The notes below the pieces were generated by a model. It ran no database searches. It was not told the DNA's origin and saw only the letters and a program-made list of their open reading frames with translations. Shown piece after piece: positions 44,401 through 56,543 of a DNA stretch of 64,000 bases. Made by a program: the position numbers and the translations under genes. This DNA comes from Nereocystis luetkeana (lineage: Eukaryota; Sar; Phaeophyceae; Laminariales; Laminariaceae), in the NCBI GenBank assembly GCA_031213475.1, contig JARUPZ010000021.1:4564438-4628437 (forward strand), given 5' to 3'. How positions within the stretch are numbered: the first letter of the stretch is position 1; the number at the start of each line of letters is the position of its first letter.

Positions 44401-45931
44401 TTGATCCCAACAGGAACCAAAACACCTGAACAGCCTACCAACCTAAAGATCCCTTCTCCCAGACTGTTGAAGGTCCTCGGGGCGCCTTTGAGGCCCTCTT
44501 TCATAGCCGATGAAGTCCTTTCGCAATTGTTGTGGCCCTTCCGTGCCCGCGGGGGGGCTTTGATGCCCCTTGAGGCCCTTTCGAAGCAGTCAGGGGCCTT
44601 TCATGGCCGTTGATACCTCTTCGTAACACGATTCCCAGCTGAACGTTTGCGCTTCACTTGCGGACAGGTACAGCTCCTCACAGGAAACGACAGCCCGCGA
44701 AACTGAGGGGTGCTGCTGATGGGGTGGGCGAGGGCGTCGGGTGCGCCGGACGGCTCTCTCTCGTAGGCAGCCAGAAACGACTCACGAGGTGTTTTCGTCT
44801 TACTCGAAGTTGCGAGCGAGCAGCTTAAAAAGCTCGCAAAAGCGCTACGCATTGATGAAAAGTTTCATTTCACGCAAGGGAGCATAGCACAATGGCCACA
44901 TCACTGATGAAGAAATGACCGTCACTAAAATATTGCTGTTCTCCAGGCGGGTGATGCATACCTTTAGAAGTCGTCGTCGAAGATGCTACGGGACGCAAAA
45001 CTACGTTCCCATGATGGGTAGTAACATATTGGACTCAAAAAAGGGCCAAAAAGAGCTACAAAGCTCAGGATTCTTGTATATTTGCATCAACTACTCGTAT
45101 GCTACAACTACGAAATACGGATCTTCCTTGCAAATCCCTTACTCTAATTCCAAGTCGTATGTTCATGTTGCCGAAACGCCTACGTGCGGGTACTTGACGC
45201 GCATTCCTGAGGGTGCTATTAATAGCGTCCCCAGGACATCCAAACGGTCCTCACATCCCGGACAGAGTGGCAAGTACTTCTATCACCGTACAACTAGGCC
45301 ACCAGAGGAGGCGCTGATATCGCAAGCAAAGCTCCCCGGAAAGTTTTATAAGCCGGAGTCAACAAGAGGACAAGGAGTTGCTGTTCGTGTCCACAGCCAT
45401 CCAGTGCGCTGGAACTACTGTACATTCCCCTTCGGGGATAAACGCCAATGGGTACACCTGGTATCATGCAATTCGTAGACCTTCACCATTTCTGCTTCAT
45501 TCAACGCTTCACTCCGTGCTGCTCAGCATTGACCAGATAGATCGGCCGCTGCACTACATTCGCTACTGGACACGGTCATGACCGCAGCAATAATGGGCTG
45601 CTGTTGCTGCCTACCTGGTAGGTATTTCGTAACACTTCCCTTCAATAGAAGTCGTGTCTCATTAATGCGCCGTGATGGCTGTGGATCCGGACCGCAACTT
45701 CAAGTTCAACATCACCTTCAACAACGAACTATCGCACGGTGCGAGCATGGGGCAGAGTACAGTTCACAGATCAGTTAGTTGTAGCCTCGCGGCATATGTC
45801 TCGGGCATGATACCAGCTGCTGTTGCTGTTATGTTATTGCCTGTATGACGGCGCGCGGGGCCATCCACATTCTATATTCCCACGTTATTCCTCGTCTTCA
45901 CTCGACTCGGCACGACAAGCGAATGCGCCGT
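44400..45931. other. No gene recognised
   Basis: A plus-strand frame at 44915-45478 (187 codons) is open, but its composition resembles the background and it includes a dispersed repeat segment (45237-45280), so I do not call it. A TACCTGGTA motif occurs at 45613. Confidence 0.4.
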
Positions 45932-46029
45932 CAACCCTTTTAGAACCGCAGTCCCGTTTTGGGGGCAAACTACTTGGAATTTGACTGATTTGTCCCCCAA
46001 GAACGGGACTCCAGCACTGAAGGGGTTAA
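45932..46029. mobile_element. Element B copy
   Basis: The arms TCAACCCTTTTAGAACCGCA and GGGACTCCAGCACTGAAGGG enclose the usual centre. Confidence 0.85.
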
Positions 46030-46412
46030 CAGAGCGGCCACACAGCTGCGCAGGCAGGCACTGCATGCAGCAGTGCATCATCAAAATGGAGCTACCAAAG
46101 CTCCACAAGCACGCTTTTTTGCATGCAGCGCGAGCAGTGATGCATCAACATGAGCCCATAATACTACAGCAGTTCCACAGGCATGGAATAAACGCCGTAT
46201 GTAGTGCATACCCAAAGCGGGGTCATCAACGCCACGTGCGCATGCAAGCATAAAAAGCAGCTGAGCTGTGTTACGCCGTGCGTACTGCATCAAGGGAGCT
46301 ATGAATACCACAGCTGCTCAGGCATGAAGCGCTGCAATACCCGTCTACCTGGTATGCACGTAAAACAGTACCTGGTAGTAATTACAGGGCAGCTACTAAG
46401 AAAACGAACGCT

Positions 46413-46526
46413 ATTACGGGGGACCATAGTTAATAGGACCTACCGGTATGGTATACATAAAAAACTATATATTTAACCATTTTTATCAACAATATTTGGT
46501 CCTATTAACTATGGTCCCCCGTAATA
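46413..46526. mobile_element. Element A, copy 11
   Basis: A palindrome from ATTACGGGGGACCATAG to CTATGGTCCCCCGTAAT, with a small insertion ACCGGTATGGTAT on the left side. Confidence 0.9.
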
Positions 46527-46529
46527 GGA

Positions 46530-48140
46530 AAGTCAGGCAGACATCAACAGGCAAACCAACAGTAAATTTTGAGAGTCGCTGTACTGGAGTCAAGAGCAGA
46601 GGGCGCCACCGCGCAAAAAATCAAGCCTGGATCATCTTTCGTGTTTCTGGCGGGTATACTACAGCAGCGGTAGGCGTCTCCTGTGCCGTTACATGTACTG
46701 CAGCAACCAGTTTCCTGGCACTACGGCATATACTTCGTATCTGGTATAGTGCAGCCGGGGTCAAGAATCGCGATAATCGCAGTCGAGAAATCGCGATAAT
46801 CGTTTCGAAGAATCGGGGGCAAGACTATTTCAGAGTGGTTTGTGGGATTTAGTGCGTACAGAAAGCCCAAGAGTAAACTCTTGTGAGGTATGTGTCCTGT
46901 ACCGTACGTTGTGGAAACACATGAATCAGTACTACTCGTAGTACATGAGCACGTGCGACTGGAAAGACATCGTTTTCGACGGCCTCCCACGGCGACGAGG
47001 CCTTCCTCGGCAACGCCTGCGATGGTTGGAGCATGAAAGTGAGAGGCGCGTTTGGGTATGCACACTCAACAGGAAAAACCATAGTTGAGCCCGTCTCACT
47101 CGCCCTATACCATACCTTCACCGATCTACAATCGACTCGGAGCTACGGAGAGCTTACACAGAGCTCACGCCAAGCTTTCGCATAGCTACGAGGAGATACG
47201 TCGAGCTACGCGGAGCTACACCGAGCTATCATTTACGCACGGCTATAATACGCAAAGCTACAGATAGATACCTGGTGTCGAACACAAGGAAAATAATTGG
47301 TGGCATGCAGACAAGCAGGCAGACAGGCAGGCAGGACAAGCCTCGTTGCACCCGGCAGCATATAAATAAATACACATCTATTCCATCCTCGTTTCAAGCA
47401 GTATAATAAAACAAAGAGAAACCACGACAATAAGCAAGAACCGTTACGTCACAAACACGCGGTGCGAGTTGTGGAGTGGGCGCGACAATGTTGGATTATA
47501 ACCCATTCACGTAAGAACGGCTGTACATGTGCGAATAGAAGAAGCAGAAATAATGACCCCCCCCCCCCCGAAAACCCACGCATACAGCAAGCTACAGCGC
47601 ACAACTTTAAAAAAAGCAGGAAAACAAAAGAGGACAAACCGCCAAGAAAAAATCCACTCCTCCTCTTCTTTTCGTAAAACTGTCGTAAAAATGAGCAGAC
47701 CCCCCCCCCCCCCCCCCCCCCTCACCCCCAGTCTAGCTGACCAACCAGCCAATCTGCCGACCAACCGGACGCAAGAAAGCGCCATTCCCACCCCGGTTAA
47801 ACGCCCCCGCCCAAACTTAGGAGAACCGCGAGCGGCGGGACAAGGTACCGACTCGCACCCCCCCGCCACAGCAGAAGCAGCAGCAGCAGACCCATCTCCC
47901 TCCGCCCCCTTCGCCTCCATCTCCATTCCCATGTCTTGCCATCCCTTGCCATCGCTATCAACAGTCACCGCTCGTCCCCGCTTGTCCCCCCGCTGCTGCC
48001 GCTGCCGCCGCGGGCAACAGCCAAAAATGAACACATGAGCAAATGAACAGCAGTGGCCTCCGGTTGCTTGTTGCTTTGTTTGGTCCTATGTGCACTGAGC
48101 GGCGGGAAACCCACCGTCACGAACAACGCACAAACGATCG
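46530..48140. other. No gene called
   Basis: GAGCTAC-type short repeats at 47137-47245. C-runs at 47560 and 47700. At 47720-48030 both strands have long open frames with biased composition. A minus-strand exon is possible, but I found no splice partner. Confidence 0.4.
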
Positions 48141-48149
48141 ACCACCGAT

Positions 48150-48580
48150 GGAAAAATCAGAAAAAAAACGAAACGAAACGGGGCCCACCAAAAAGAACGG
48201 AACGGAACCGAATCGAACGGAGCCGGACTGGAACAACGGAACGGAACACAACCGAACGGGGCCGTACAGGACCGGAATGCAACGAGCCCAACAGAACCCG
48301 AAGCGAGTCAGAATGAAACCAATCCGGGCGGAATTAACCGCACTGAACCGAACCGGAAAGGGACGATTTGAATCGAACCGAACAGAACCGAACCGAACCG
48401 AACGCGAAAGGAATCGAACTGAACAGAACGGAACGAACTGGAATCCCATCGGAATGGCACGACTCGAAACGAACCGAAGGGAACTGAGCCGGCATGGAAC
48501 GAAGCGAATCGAAGTGAACCGAACCGAACTGAAAAGGAACGAACCGCACCGAATGGAGCCTTGATGAACCCAACCGAACC
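48150..48580. repeat. GAACC/GAACG pentamer-like simple region
   Basis: About 430 bp of degenerate CGGAAC, CGAACC and TGAACC units. Four frames on the two strands are open because the repeat lacks stop codons. Confidence 0.8.
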
Positions 48581-48589
48581 GAAACTAAT

Positions 48590-49370
48590 AATAACACGGC
48601 CTCCAAAGGCAGAAAGAGCGATCGAGAGAGGGAGGGAGAGCGGCAACGGAGTGGCGCCCACCCGGCCCCATCTTGATGACAACAAACACCATACAACATC
48701 GTCGGCCACGGGTGACGCCCGGGCCGCGACGGTGGAAAGCAGAGAGACGAAACAAGGAAAAAAAAGAAGGAAAACGCCTTGCCACAGAAAGTGGGGGGGG
48801 GGGGGAAAGTAGAAGGAAAAAAAGACTAAAAAAAATCAAACACCACCAGAAGCGGTATTAAACAAAGAAAACAAGGAAAAAAAAGGCAGGCGAACACGAA
48901 CCGAACGACGAAGAAAAGGTGGACAGATGGATCGTCTCTCCGCCCGATAGTGCAACGCGGCGTATTTATAGTAGCACACACTGGGTACGCACGCTCACGA
49001 AATATCTTCATCTGACTGTTTTCTAAATAACAAGTCTACGCATCAGCAGCAGCAGCAGCCAGCTCCTTTCGACCGATTGTCATTCTCCCCCCGCAACAAA
49101 ACCCGGGGAAGCCGCAACGCGTGGTATGGTGGGGGGAGGGGGGTAGAAGACAGGGGACTGGGGGCGTGGGAGTGATTTCACAGATCCGCTTACTATCCGG
49201 TGCAAAAGATTATGTGCTGGCCACGTGTTAGAACACGGAAGGCATCGGCACGCGTTCGCGAACTGAGAAAAAAAATAAGAAACGCAGATTGATGTTTGCT
49301 GACGGGTTGGTGGCAGTGCGGGTTCTTTCGTTCCTCCATTCCCCTCCCCTCCAACTTTGCCAACGCCGTA
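48590..49370. other. No gene called
   Basis: Nothing recognised. A minus-strand acceptor GCCTAG|GAGAC at 49408 would continue the neighbouring gene in phase (RQGRHDAGTTLYLRRWQ), but the donor is unclear. Confidence 0.35.
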
Positions 49371-49781
49371 AGTACAGCGTCGTACCCGCGTCATGTCTGC
49401 CTTGTCTCCTAGGCAAAAAGAAGAAAAATCCTCCACCGTGATCGGCCTTTACGCTCCTTAGTGCGCCGCCGACAGAGGGCCAACACATAAAAAAAAGACA
49501 TGCATGACTACAGCCTCGAGAACGGATACACCCCCTTATCAGACGCTCCACACGATGCCCGCCCGACCACCAACCGGGAAGGCAAATTTTACAGCCAGGG
49601 CAGGCAGACATACAGATGGAAACACAGATAGGCGCACGCAAGGTTTGTGCGGAGAACAACCGGTGTCGGTGGTTTCCTGCACACAAGACGGGGCGCGGCG
49701 TCTGGCCAAAACAAAAAAAGAAGGGACGCGCTACCGCCTGAAACGCCCGAGGTTACGGGCGCAAGCTGACGGACTCATCAC

Positions 49782-49908
49782 CCCCTTTTGCCGGCTAGCT
49801 TGAGGGACCACACGATGATCTCCTCGAAGTCCCTCCGCGATCCAAATTTCACGCAACGCACCCACTCACCAGTCCCACCCCATTCCATCCACAACAGAGT
49901 CGTCGTGC
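49782..49908 (-). CDS. FF-motif gene exon 2
   Basis: Reads TTTLLWMEWGGTGEWVRCVK, then FGSRRDFEEIIVWSLKLAGK. This is the most protein-like part of the gene. The acceptor choice is uncertain, since other AG sites 33-40 bp after the donor also fit the phase. Confidence 0.55.
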
Positions 49909-51944
49909 CTCCCACGCAATCAGGACGCCGGCGCACTGAGTCTGCCTGCACGCCCCTACCACCCCCAACTATTACCTTCCCCTCCCCCTATCCCAGAGTC
50001 AGTCCACATGCTCATGCTACAGCTCTCGCTCGAGTCTGGCCTTGGATCAGCCGCCCCTGCCGCCGCCGCCGCCGCCGTCGTCGTTGCCGTAGTCGCTACC
50101 AACGCCGCTCCCGCCCCCGCAGGCATCGCCACCGTTGACGCAGCCCCCGGGGCAGTTGCGGCCGCGGCTGTAGCCACCGCCGGCGCTGTCGTCGCCACAT
50201 CCGCCGCCGCAAGCACCTCGCCGCTCGAAGAAGCAGCGAGAGGATCTGGCGTCCCGAGTGGCAACCGCAAGACGCGGCGCAACGGTGGCTGAGAAGAGCG
50301 CAAGGATGGCGCCGGTAGCGGCGGCGACGGCGGCGGGTGCGGCCGCGGTCGCGGCACCGACGTCGCCGTCGCACCCCTTCTCCCCGCCATCGTCGTCACC
50401 GGAGGGTCGACACCTACGACCGTAGTGAAAAACGCAGCCATTGCCTCCGGCTGCACCTCCCAGTCCCCGCTGTTAGTGTCTACCGCCGCCTCCGCGGCGG
50501 CCGCCGCGGCCACCCCCGCTGGTGGCATCGCCAGCGCCACCGCTGGCTCCCCCTCGAGCCACCTCTCCTCCATCGCGTCTGTTGACCACGCCCGCACCGT
50601 CGATGCGGACCGAAGCGCCTGCCCTATCCTCGCACTCGCGGTCGACCCGCCTACAGTCGGAGGCGGAGGGGAAGGAGTCACCCCAAACTCGGAGGACGAG
50701 CCGCGGACCTCTCCCGAGAGAAGGGGGGAATCGCTCGTCCTCCCCGTGCCGGGCGTCCCGACCCTGTGAGCGAGCGTGTGGTCCACGATGCCGTTAGCCG
50801 TGTGTTGCGCGACAGACTCTTTCGTGCCCCCTCCGGCAAGCGCCTTGCGCCACCAACCGGGCCGCGGGCTCGGCTCCAGCGCGTGGCTCGCGAAAAACGA
50901 CTCGCCCCCCCCCCCGTGAGAGGTCACGTCCGCGGCGGCGGCGGCGACGGCCGCGACCGCGGCCGTCACTCCCGCCGAACACCGAGCGCCGCCCGGGTTT
51001 CTTGCCACGGGCAGGGCCGTTCCGTCCACTCGCCGACGCGCTGTAGAACCTCGCGCGTTGTCGCCACCCCCACCACCACCGCCGCTACCGCCGCCGCCGC
51101 TGTCGTTGTCCCACCGCCCGCCCCCGCCTGCTTCTCGGGAGACGGGCGAGTCCGGCTCGACGACCCACCCTTCGCTGCCGAACGCACCGCCGAGGGGTCG
51201 CCGTCGGGGCACAGGCTCCAAAACTCGGCCCGCGAAAAACTTCTCCTCTTCCCCGCTCGACGCGCCGCTCGCCGTACCCCCTGTGGAGAGGGGCGGACTG
51301 GCCACCTTCTTGCACCATCGTATCAAAGATGCGTCTGGGTCCCCCGCCTCCCCTTGCCCGCCCATCCCCCCTCCCGCTCCTTTTCTCCACACCAGCGGAG
51401 CCGGCGCATCTTCCTGGAAAAACGATTCCCTCCCCGTGTCCGGGCTCGGCGTGCGCCGTTTTCGGCTCCCCAGGCCCTCTGTGGCGCCCTCCCCCACGTC
51501 CATCCCGCTCCTGCTCCCCTGCTCGTCGCAGCTCCTCGTTCCGTCATCTCTGCGGCCGCCCCCGCCACCGCCCATGCTACCGCTACCGCCACCGCCACCT
51601 CCACCGCCCCCACCGAAGTTGCCCGGCACAAGCCGGCGCCGTCGCCACTCCATCCTCTTATGCTGGGTGTGCTGCTTCTCCGCCCCGGTCTGCTGCGGCG
51701 GATCCGTCCAGACCCTCCCCTCCTCGCTGTTACTGCGCGGGGCTCTCTGGGGCGGCGATGAGTGAGCCGTGGCGACTGATTCTTGCCCTCCCGGTTGGGA
51801 AGAGCCGCCCCCGGCCTCGGTTACGGCTTCGCCCCCCCCCCTCCTCTCCTGGCTCGCCGCAACGCCCCCCCCCGCGGCCCACGCGGCGATGCCCATAATG
51901 TCTTCCCTGCGCGTGCGTGAGCGAGCGCGGAAAGGTGGACGCAT
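49782..51944 (-). CDS. Low-complexity protein with FF-motif repeats, at least 2 exons
   Basis: Exon 1 is 51944-49976 (656 codons) and exon 2 is 49908-49782. The first exon is rich in Gly, Ala, Ser and Pro. It holds three copies of a motif: ESFFQEDAPAPLVWRKG (about residue 173), EKFFAGRVLEPVPRRRPLGG (about 234) and ESFFASHALEPSPRPGWWRK (about 348), in which FF, then LEPxPR, are the shared points. Exon 1 ends GAAG|GTAATA. A 67-bp intron with acceptor GGGAG|GC keeps the frame into exon 2, which reads TTTLLWMEWGGTGEWVRCVK, then FGSRRDFEEIIVWSLKLAGK, and ends GG|GTGATG. The gene must continue below 49781. The start could be Met at 51944 or 51896. The opposite strand is also open for 331 codons, but only as a shadow. 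Family and function unknown. Confidence 0.65.
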
Positions 51945-51999
51945 CACATCTTTTTTCAAGTATTTTCGGCCGCGAATGGTAGAAAGGGTGTACCCGTAA

Positions 52000-52183
52000 G
52001 TTTCTGAGGCCCCTTTTTTTTCCTCGCTTGAGGCGCTCTATGCTATCATCAAGTCACCCAAAACCTGGTTTATGATACAAGAAAATACACAAATCATAAG
52101 GACGAGTGGTATATACGATGGAGGAGGGAGGCTGCTATCACTTTTTTGCCTTATGAGGCAATATTTCTGACTGCAGGGGCTCC
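52000..52183. other. Upstream region of FF-motif gene
   Basis: A T-run at 52013-52021. No core promoter motif that I would name. Confidence 0.3.
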
Positions 52184-52264
52184 TTAACCAGGACTGCAGT
52201 CCCGCTTTGGGGACAAACTACGTAGAATTTGAGTGGTTTGTCCCCCAATTAGGACTGCAGTCCT
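52184..52264. mobile_element. Element B copy abutting element A
   Basis: The arms AGGACTGCAGTCCCGCTTTG and ATTAGGACTGCAGTCCT. The next element begins at its last TA. Confidence 0.85.
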
Positions 52265-52380
52265 ATTACGGGGGACCATAGTAAGTAGGGCCAAATATTG
52301 ATGTGAAAATAGTTAAATACCTGGTATATGGTAGGTTTTAGTCTGTACCGTAGGTCGTATTTACTATGTCCCCCCGTAAT
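52265..52380. mobile_element. Element A, copy 12, with TACCTGGTA insertion
   Basis: From ATTACGGGGGACCATAG to CTATGTCCCCCCGTAAT. The centre has AAATACCTGGTATATGG where the consensus has AAATATATAGG. Confidence 0.9.
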
Positions 52381-53873
52381 AGAAAGGTCGACGGCACTGA
52401 GGGATTACCACCCAACAAGGCACGCCTTATCGTTGGAACACCATGCCTTTCTTATTTACGCTGAGGTGTGCCTCGTTCGCACCGTAGCTGTCGGCCATGG
52501 CGTTATTCATCGGGCAAGGTATGCAACATTTATCAAAGGTCTCTTTTGAAGGGGTGGGGATGTACGGCACAGTAGAGCTACTTGACCTTCTAGGGACTAC
52601 TACTGCAGAGGGAAAAAATGGACGCGGCAAAAAACTGACCACTACAGCAACAGTCTCTGCACGCGCGATCGGCCCATGATACCGAATGTGTCCCAGACAC
52701 AAAATGCAACGGCACTCGTACGGCACTGGAGCAACACGTCCCCACCCGGACTGCTGGATGCTCCCACGCTTCTCGTAGACGGTTGCTGACAACAAAAAGT
52801 TAAGAGCGTTGGTTCGGTCGATGATGCCACGGGGAGAGCATACGCGTTGGATACGCCACCGCCTTCCATGGGATGCCCAACAAACTTGTGCGGTCGACTT
52901 TTTACCGTCGAGTGTCTCCATACCGGTCCGATGTTCTTGTGTTAGTTGGGCGTTTCATGGACTACCGGTTTTACTACAGTATATATAGATTGTCGACATG
53001 TTCGCCCGTCCCTAGCGTATACGAGCTTTTCGAATACTTTCGCCCCCTATTTTCTCAGCCGAAAATACTGCCGAAAACGTATTTCTTTTTCCTTCACTTT
53101 CTTGTTATTTGTCCATTTTTTTCTTAAGACAGGCCCTACTCTATGACCAAATCTTACGTACGACATTCCACGATCCGGAAACGTAAGGACTGCTTGGTTA
53201 CTGTCATGGATACCAAATTGTTCCTTGTATTTCCGGGCAGAGTGACGCCTAAGACATTCAACACCAGGTACTACTTATTACAAATATAGTACAATATACG
53301 CCGAAGTACGCATTGCTGCACAAGCTTATAATCCATGAAATAAATGCAGGTTGCGAAACCAAATCAACAAAAAAACAACGTCATACATACACTATTAATG
53401 ACACGCAGCAAAAGGTGCCGAGAGAAAAGCATGCGGCGACAAAACCAGACGACCGAACGCAATGTTTTTCGTATTTTACTTATGGCTGTACATCGTCGGA
53501 CCAATAGAAATAAGAACAGGATCGGAAAATAAACGGCAAAAGTTTGCATCACAACACGGTCAAAATGTCATACCGGTGCGATATCGGCTCTCCTTTTTCA
53601 GCTGCATCTCAAGTCATTCCTTCCTTTCCCTGTATTGTAAAGTGCCTGAATCTTGTGTGTTGCACATACAGACTTTTTATGCTCTCCGCGGCAAAAAATA
53701 CATACCAGGTACACGTCTGCCTCGGACAAAAAACATGTTGACGAGGTGAACGACACATAACCAGCAGTGCGTGCGATCGAACTACAGCAACAGTACAACA
53801 CGTACCCTGCAAAGGTGAGCCTACGACTACCAGTACATCGTTCACCTCGCAGCTGAGGCGGCGTGTTTTCTCT
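52381..53873. other. No gene seen
   Basis: Short frames only. TACCAGGTA occurs at 53703. Confidence 0.4.
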
Positions 53874-53971
53874 TGACCCCTTTCGAACCGCAGTCCCGTT
53901 TGGGGGGACAAACCACTAAAATTTCAAGTGCTTTGCCCCCAAAACGGGACTGCGGTTCTAAAGGGTGTTAG
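53874..53971. mobile_element. Element B copy
   Basis: TGACCCCTTTCGAACCGCAG to CTGCGGTTCTAAAGGGTGTT. Confidence 0.9.
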
Positions 53972-54597
53972 AGTGCTTGCACCGATGGGGTGAACCGGGG
54001 GGAAAAAATGACACCCCCACATCCCACTGTCATATCCGGTATCCGAGAGCTAGGACAGGCGGGGGGATACTTGTACGTAGATAACCGGGCACAAAAATTT
54101 TGAAAAAAAAACGAAAACATGAAAACAAAAAAAACTTTTTCTCGAATTTTGTACAGAAAAGCCACTCCACTGGTTTTGTTCTTCCTCCCGTCTGACCTCG
54201 GGGAGAGTTTGGGGTCGTTTCCTCTTTTCGTCGTGCGCCCGTCCTAATTTACGAGGTATACTATCAGGTCATCCCTTAACACACCTATGTTTTGTGTGGC
54301 GAAAACACACAAAAAAAAACAAGAAACTTTTCGTACGAAACTCATATTTGCAAAAGCTGCGTGTGATACTTCTCGGTATAGAACGGTTGTGAGGCGTGGA
54401 AAATACAGCGGCCGTAAATCCGCCACGTACGGCAAAAACTTTTTCAGAGGTACCCGAATAAAGAATAAAAGCCATGCTGTTCAAACGAGAGAGGGGCTTT
54501 GTCACAAAAATTAAACGGATTTTTTTCCGAATGGTCGAGATAATTTCCGGCTGCGGCTCACGTCACACGGGAGCCACCACCCCGCCTCGGAACTCTC
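53972..54597. other. No gene seen
   Basis: AT-rich sequence between two element B copies. Confidence 0.4.
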
Positions 54598-54690
54598 AAC
54601 CCCTTTAGAACTGCAGTCCCGTTTGGGGGACAAACCACTTGAATTTTGACTGTTTTGTCCCCTAAGAGACTGCAGTCCTTAAAAGGGTTA
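54598..54690. mobile_element. Element B copy next to telomere-like repeat
   Basis: AACCCCTTTAGAACTGCAGT to ACTGCAGTCCTTAAAAGGGT. It is followed at 54696 by CCAACCCTAACCCTAACCC. Confidence 0.9.
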
Positions 54691-54719
54691 GCGCCAACCC
54701 TAACCCTAACCCTAAACAG

Positions 54720-55376
54720 AGAGGCCTACTTGGTTGGTGTGCCAGTTTTTCGTTGTGCTTGGAGAGGCTCTATTTGCTGCTCGGGCACTTCTTAGGAAGT
54801 TTGCCATACATGGCGGATTTTACGGCCGCGGAAAACGTGGCCTGAAACACACGTAATTCACGAAATTTTTCACGAAATTGCACGTGTGTCTTTGAAGCAG
54901 GAAGCGGTCGAGTCGAGTCGAGTCTCGCCCTCTTTTCAGCACTGCCTATACGTACCGTACAAATTTATACGCGCGATCGAAGTATCACACATATCCTATA
55001 GCTTGTCAAGATGACTTTCGAGCAATTTTTCGATCTCGCAGCCGACGTTTTATTAATTTTCCAATACGTACATGGTGCGGCCCTTTGATGAGGGGTACAT
55101 TAATCTGTAACGAGAGCAGTAAACGCGCTCGTCGTTTCTTCATGGGAGCATCGTAGTTGGAATTTTTCGCGGTGTCCGTCACTTTCGGTTTAAAAATCAG
55201 ACACAACCCTCTTCCAGAGATCTAGCGCCGTTCCAAACACGAGAAAAAACAACAACATTTTTTTCGGATCGGCCCATTCCGAAACTTGCTAATTGGAGGG
55301 AAATCAACTGGTGTGACGACATGTTTTCAGACTGCTTGGAAAGTCGAGTATCACCCACTCAATCGGCTCCACTCAC
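54720..55376. other. No gene called
   Basis: A minus-strand frame at 55206-55006 (including KVTDTAKNSNYDAPMKKRRA) is open but lacks supporting splice signals. Confidence 0.35.
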
Positions 55377-55512
55377 AGCTGACGCATTTGTGATAATTGT
55401 ACACAAACTGCGTTGTGTAGGCCGACAGAAAGGGCAAGAAGGGCGCGGCGCGTTTGAGTTCTAGACGGGCCCGGTTCGCCCGTTTCTCCGGCCAGACACG
55501 CCTGCGAAGGTA
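55377..55512 (-). CDS. Internal exon of an unidentified minus-strand gene
   Basis: Acceptor CGCTTGCAG|TACCTT after a T-rich tract, donor GTCAGCT|GTGAGT. Reads YLRRRVWPEKRANRARLELK, then RAAPFLPFLSAYTTQFVYNY and HKCVS. The composition is strongly protein-like and the splice sites are canonical. I found no partner exons and do not recognise the family. Confidence 0.55.
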
Positions 55513-55849
55513 CTGCAAGCGAAATATGAGGAGACATCTTACGAGCTTCGTACGTACGAGATACTCTCGTGTACCTGGCATGTTAATAGAGATAACGACA
55601 CGTTTAGGTCTCCACAGGCGTCATCGTAGCCCCTGGTAGGCCTTGCGAAGGCGCTACAACCTCCATTTTCGAGACGTTTTTCTAGAAAGTCAAGAGCGAT
55701 GTGTAAGGAACGGCCTCAAGGGTATACGTACCGGTAGCATTTCGAGCCGTGGTTGAACCCTGCTAGTGATTTTTTCCGTTTTTTTTGGCCGTGGTGCCTA
55801 AAGTCGACCACCCGACCCGAACCCTAACCTAACCCGAACGCTATGGGGT

Positions 55850-55992
55850 GACCAGTGCTTGGATGCTATGGCTTGTGGAATCTCAAGGTTGATTCGCCCG
55901 GCTTGGATGCTGTGCTTGGAAAGGCTCTAGGCTGATTTGGGCGGCTCGGGATGCTGTGGCTTGGGAAAACTCTAGGTTGGTTGGGCCGCCTA
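55850..55992 (+). repeat. Three tandem units of about 48 bp
   Basis: The unit GCTTGGATGCTGTGGCTTGG, AAACTCTAGGTTGATTTGGG, CG is repeated three times with changes. Confidence 0.8.
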
Positions 55993-56071
55993 CAAAACAC
56001 CCCCACTTATAGCCAATCAGAGTGCGTAAATAGCCTACCTTGGGAATATCCACTAAATTGGGGGGAACCAC

Positions 56072-56300
56072 TACTACGCATTTACATGCCTTGCTTTTTT
56101 CACCGCAATTGACCCCTTGCCAACTTTTGTCATCGAACCAACGCCAAAGCCACCTGCCGCTGCTGAAACCGTCGACGAGTACTGCCGCACCCGGTACACG
56201 ACTAAGACACGAAAGGCAGGCAGGCTTGTCCGAGTCTTAACGAGAAAACAAAACAAAAAAAGAAGAAAAATTAGGAGCAATTACAAACTGAAGTGAGGAA
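56072..56300 (+). CDS. Possible coding fragment with basic C-terminus
   Basis: A plus-strand frame after a TAA reads YYAFTCLAFFTAIDPLPTFV, then PTPKPPAAAETVDEYCRTRY and a basic end around RKQNKKRRKIRSN before TGA at 56298. It could be the end of a transposase or an exon. There is no acceptor or ATG at its start, so I rate it low. Confidence 0.25.
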
Positions 56301-56543
56301 AGGCACAAAAGGGTCAGTTTCGTAGATATCGGCTACCAGGTACATTTTACTTTCGATCGTATAAAAGCACACCTGAAACAGATTGGTCTTTTTTTTCCCC
56401 TTCCTTTTTTTGTTTTTCCCTCCAAACACGCTCTGTGCGTTCACCCCGGGTGCATCCCCAAAGCCCGAAGTACGAGCGAAACACGCCGCTTGCAAAGCTG
56501 ACAGTTACTCCTGTCGGTACTGCACTGCTGTGCATACGTACCT

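Noticed and set aside
44915..45478. 187-codon plus-strand frame
   Set aside because: Base composition equals the background, no splice or start context, and part of it is a dispersed repeat.
50766..51761. 331-codon plus-strand frame
   Set aside because: It is the antisense shadow of the GC-rich minus-strand FF-motif gene. Composition is Pro/Arg/Ser as expected from the complement of Gly/Ala codons.
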